Shown: positions 32,137 to 34,354 of the stretch, piece after piece | Layout: each line of letters begins with the position of its first letter | Position numbering within the stretch: position 1 is the stretch's first letter | Origin: Flavobacteriaceae bacterium | GTDB lineage: Bacteria > Bacteroidota > Bacteroidia > Flavobacteriales > Flavobacteriaceae | Length of the DNA stretch: 34,354 nt | Direction: 5' to 3' | NCBI GenBank assembly: GCA_024743095.1 | Contig: JANSXF010000048.1 | Location: 1 to 34,354, forward strand | Program-made: the position numbers and the translations under genes | The notes under the pieces: generated by a model | Seen by the model: only the letters and a program-made list of their open reading frames with translations | The model's database searches: none | What the model was told of the DNA's origin: nothing

Positions 32137-33114
32137 TTACTTATATAACACTTTCTTAACAGCTTTGATGACATCTTCATGGTTAGGCAACCACTCGGCC
32201 AAAAGTACTGGAGAATATGGTGCGGGGGTATCCGCAGTGTTCAATTTCACGATAGGTGCATCCAAATAGTCGAAAGCCTTGTCCTGAACGTGGTATATAA
32301 TTTCAGTGGCCACGTTGCCAAAAGGCCAAGCCTCCTCCAAAATCACCATCCTGTTGGTTTTTTTAACCGAAGTAAGGATAGCATCATGGTCCATGGGACG
32401 CACTGTCCTCAAATCTATAATCTCACAGCTGATGCCCTCTTTTTCCAATTCATCCGCAGCTTTGTACGCTTCCTTAATGATTTTCCCAAAGGAAACAATG
32501 GTCACATCGGTACCTTCTCTCTTGATATCGGCAACGCCCAATGGAATGGTATACTCGCCTTCCGGCACCTCGCCCTTGTCACCGTACATCTGCTCGGATT
32601 CCATAAAAATTACCGGGTCGTCATCACGAATGGCCGATTTCAACAATCCTTTGGCATCAGCAGGGTTCGATGGGACCACAACCTTTAAACCGGGAGTGTT
32701 TGCAAACCAGCTTTCAAAAGCTTGGGAGTGCGTAGCGGCCAACTGTCCCGCAGAAGCCGTAGGCCCCCTAAATACGATCGGACAGTTGAACTGACCACCG
32801 GACATTTGACGAATCTTGGCAGCGTTGTTTATAATTTGGTCAATTCCCACCAAGGAGAAGTTGAACGTCATAAATTCTATAATGGGCCTATTACCATTCA
32901 TTGCAGAACCAACACCGATACCGGCAAAACCAAGTTCTGAAATTGGGGTATCCAATACACGCTCCGGTCCGAACTCATCCAACATGCCTTTGGAAGCCTT
33001 ATAAGCACCATTGTACTCGGCCACTTCTTCGCCCATCAGATAAATGGTATCATCCCTTCGCATTTCTTCCGACATAGCCTCGGCTATTGCCTCCCTAAAC
33101 TGTAATGTTTTCAT
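32137..33114 (-). CDS. pdhB: Pyruvate dehydrogenase E1 component, beta subunit
   Basis: This 325-residue protein is the beta half of a heterotetrameric E1 that decarboxylates pyruvate with thiamine diphosphate. Landmarks are QFREAIAEAM, MGEEVAEYNGAYKASKGM, DTPISELGFAGIGVGSAMNG (split by the conserved ISE glutamate), and RGPTASAGQLAATHSQAFE. The C-terminal transketolase-like half has the TIVSFGK and EEAWPFGNVATEI segments. The YNGAYKASKGM insert and pairing with E1 alpha are typical of Bacteroidota PDH. The alpha gene is not adjacent: downstream is DUF5686, upstream is the divergent etfB. Branched-chain or acetoin E1 beta is less likely. Confidence 0.93.
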   Translation of the reverse strand: MKTLQFREAIAEAMSEEMRRDDTIYLMGEEVAEYNGAYKASKGMLDEFGPERVLDTPISELGFAGIGVGSAMNGNRPIIEFMTFNFSLVGIDQIINNAAKIRQMSGGQFNCPIVFRGPTASAGQLAATHSQAFESWFANTPGLKVVVPSNPADAKGLLKSAIRDDDPVIFMESEQMYGDKGEVPEGEYTIPLGVADIKREGTDVTIVSFGKIIKEAYKAADELEKEGISCEIIDLRTVRPMDHDAILTSVKKTNRMVILEEAWPFGNVATEIIYHVQDKAFDYLDAPIVKLNTADTPAPYSPVLLAEWLPNHEDVIKAVKKVLYK

Positions 33115-33155
33115 TGAATCGTACTAAATATTTATAGTCTGCTTAAAAACGCAAG

Positions 33156-33194
33156 CAAAAATAGCAAAAACTACCCGAAACTTGCCTGACCAAA
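33156..33194 (-). promoter_or_regulatory. Candidate pdhB promoter
   Basis: TATTTTTG (33163-33156) fits the -7 box and TTTG (33194-33191) lies upstream, but 27 bases apart, which is too long. A TAGTTTTTG at 33173-33165 gives a spacer of 17 with one extra base in the -7 box. Either could be used. Confidence 0.4.
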
Positions 33195-33213
33195 ATCCAA
33201 AAAAAGAACAAAT

Positions 33214-33235
33214 TTTATTATGCATGCATAATAAA
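33214..33235. repeat. 22-bp perfect palindrome upstream of etfB
   Basis: A perfect palindrome centred on TGCATGCA, with TTTATTA and TAATAAA arms, lies between divergent pdhB and etfB. It covers about -53 to -32 relative to the predicted etfB start of transcription, so it overlaps the -33 region. It has the form of a dimeric repressor or activator site. Nothing in the window encodes an obvious partner. Confidence 0.6.
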
Positions 33236-33252
33236 TTTTGGATTTTTATATA

Positions 33253-33260
33253 TATATTTG
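33253..33260 (+). promoter_or_regulatory. Candidate -7 element of etfB
   Basis: TATATTTG fits TAnnTTTG and lies 22 bases before the etfB ATG. No TTTG at the -33 spacing is seen; the palindrome occupies that place, suggesting regulator-dependent use. Confidence 0.6.
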
Positions 33261-33282
33261 AGCAGATAAACCTAAAGTATAT

Positions 33283-34029
33283 ATGAAGATTCTAGTTTGC
33301 ATTAGCAACGTACCGGATACTACTTCCAAAATCAATTTTACGGAAGGCGATACCAAGTTTGACACAAACGGGGTTCAATTTGTTATTAATCCAAATGACG
33401 AGTTCGGACTCACCCGTGCCATGTGGTTCAAAGAAAAACAAGGCGCTACCGTTCATGTCGTGAATGTTGGCGGCGCCCAAACAGAGCCCACCATCAGAAA
33501 AGCGCTGGCCATTGGCGCGGATGAAGCGATTCGAGTGGATGCCGAGCCAAAAGATGGTTTTTTTGTGGCACAGCAACTGGCCGAAGTGGTCAAAAATGGT
33601 GATTACGACCTTATTATCGCAGGTAGGGAATCCATCGACTATAATGGCGGCATGGTTCCGGGAATACTCGCAACCTTATTGGATATGAACTTTGTGAATA
33701 CCTGTATCGGTCTCGAAATCGATGGTGATAGCGCAACCGCAGTCCGTGAAATCGATGGGGGCAAGGAAAAAATCAGCACATCGCTTCCATTGGTCATTGG
33801 CGGTCAAAAAGGATTGGTAGAGGAAAGTGACCTTCGCATCCCTAACATGAGAGGCATTATGATGGCCCGTAAAAAAGCACTGAACGTAGTGGAACCCATT
33901 GATGCACCACAACCCACCCAAGATCAAAAATTTGAAAAACCCGCTGCCAAAGGACCGGTTAAGTTGGTCGATGCCAGCAATGTGGGAGAATTGGTCGAAC
34001 TACTGCACAACGAAGCAAAAGTCATCTAA
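33283..34029 (+). CDS. etfB: Electron transfer flavoprotein beta subunit
   Basis: A 248-residue subunit of the flavoprotein that accepts electrons from acyl-CoA and other dehydrogenases and passes them to the quinone pool via ETF dehydrogenase. It begins MKILVCISNVPDTTSKINF, has NPNDEFGLTRAM, the nucleotide-binding region AGRESIDYNGGMVPGILA (split at DYNGG), and ends with VGELVELLHNEAKVI, all as in Bacteroidota EtfB. The gene is followed after 16 bases by etfA on the same strand. Its divergence from pdhB and the palindrome upstream suggest regulation with fatty-acid or amino-acid breakdown (inference). Confidence 0.95.
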   Translation: MKILVCISNVPDTTSKINFTEGDTKFDTNGVQFVINPNDEFGLTRAMWFKEKQGATVHVVNVGGAQTEPTIRKALAIGADEAIRVDAEPKDGFFVAQQLAEVVKNGDYDLIIAGRESIDYNGGMVPGILATLLDMNFVNTCIGLEIDGDSATAVREIDGGKEKISTSLPLVIGGQKGLVEESDLRIPNMRGIMMARKKALNVVEPIDAPQPTQDQKFEKPAAKGPVKLVDASNVGELVELLHNEAKVI

Positions 34030-34045
34030 ACAAGAGTAAAAAATT

Positions 34046-34354
34046 ATGTCAGTATTAGTATATACAGAATCCCTGAAGGGAAAATTCAAAAAAAATGCCT
34101 TCGAAGCAGCCTCCTACGCACACAAGGTGGCCCAAGATCTAGGCACAACCGTAACAGCTGTCTCTTTTAATGCCGAGGAAGATGCCCTGTTGGGAACCTA
34201 CGGGGTCTCCAAAGTTTTGAAGGTATCGGGCGACTCCTTGGCAACCTTTAATGCCAAGGCCTACACAGAAGTATTGGCCGAGGCTGCAAAAGCAGAGGAC
34301 ACTAAGGTAATTATATTGAGTTCCAGTGCGGACAGCAAGTTTTTGGCACCTATC
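34046..34354 (+). CDS. etfA: Electron transfer flavoprotein alpha subunit, partial (cut by the window end)
   Basis: The first 103 codons of an open frame run off the right edge. They begin MSVLVYTESLKGKFKKNAFE and include SYAHKVAQDLGTTVTAVSF, matching the N-terminal domain of EtfA. The FAD-binding C-terminal part is missing. The start follows etfB by 16 bases, so the two form an etfBA operon. Confidence 0.9.
   Translation, partial: MSVLVYTESLKGKFKKNAFEAASYAHKVAQDLGTTVTAVSFNAEEDALLGTYGVSKVLKVSGDSLATFNAKAYTEVLAEAAKAEDTKVIILSSSADSKFLAPI

Overview
The window reads as chromosome of a marine-type Flavobacteriaceae bacterium (Bacteroidota; Muricauda/Allomuricauda-like is my guess, from memory of family traits and not a database search). 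Supporting traits are: promoters of the Bacteroidota type (-7 box TAnnTTTG, sometimes with a -33 TTTG), a methionine synthase split into two genes, a DUF5686 outer-membrane protein with a carboxypeptidase-regulatory-like N-terminus, a Bacteroidota-type TonB, a membrane pyrophosphatase, and a sulfite reductase carrying a HEPN-like C-terminus. Coding is dense, nearly all housekeeping, and most genes are on the minus strand. I see no insertion sequences, tRNA/rRNA genes, phage genes or CRISPR arrays.

Layout. (1) 1-3135: the two-gene methionine synthase (metH), running leftward out of the window, led by a SAM-I riboswitch. (2) 3226-5110: an SDR oxidoreductase and an AraC regulator, each with its own promoter and bounded by terminators. 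(3) 5135-12408: an assimilatory sulfate-reduction operon in the order DUF2061, cysH, cysD, cysN, sulfite reductase, cobA, ferredoxin reductase, starting from a promoter with an inverted repeat at the expected start of transcription. (4) 12513-19084: an rrf2 regulator preceded by metZ, a metX-aspartokinase-homoserine dehydrogenase fusion and metY, led by a second SAM-I riboswitch. (5) 19159-22654: a lipoprotein CocE-type hydrolase, then metK with a SAM-II (pseudoknot) riboswitch. (6) 22778-26333: plus-strand genes for a deoxynucleoside kinase, a serine hydrolase, TonB and an unknown secreted protein. (7) 26356-34354: membrane and soluble pyrophosphatases, the DUF5686 protein, pyruvate dehydrogenase E1 beta, and divergent etfBA, of which etfA is cut by the window end.

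How it works together. Regions 1 and 3-5 form a nearly complete route from sulfate and aspartate to S-adenosylmethionine. CysDN activates sulfate, CysH and the siroheme sulfite reductase take it to sulfide, and CobA (siroheme) and the flavin reductase (electrons) support that reduction. The fusion protein makes homoserine and activates it, MetY/MetZ add sulfide to give homocysteine, MetH makes methionine and MetK makes SAM. SAM then feeds back through three riboswitches of two unrelated classes. The cys operon has no riboswitch; its regulator gene, rrf2, lies at the end of the SAM-controlled met operon, which suggests a relay. Both CysDN and MetK release pyrophosphate, and two pyrophosphatases lie nearby.

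The points most worth following up are the two-class riboswitch arrangement, the MetX-AK-HDH fusion, a CysH with no Fe-S cysteines in an operon with no APS kinase, the HEPN-fused sulfite reductase, the rrf2 relay and its operator, and an unexplained 22-bp palindrome between pdhB and etfB.
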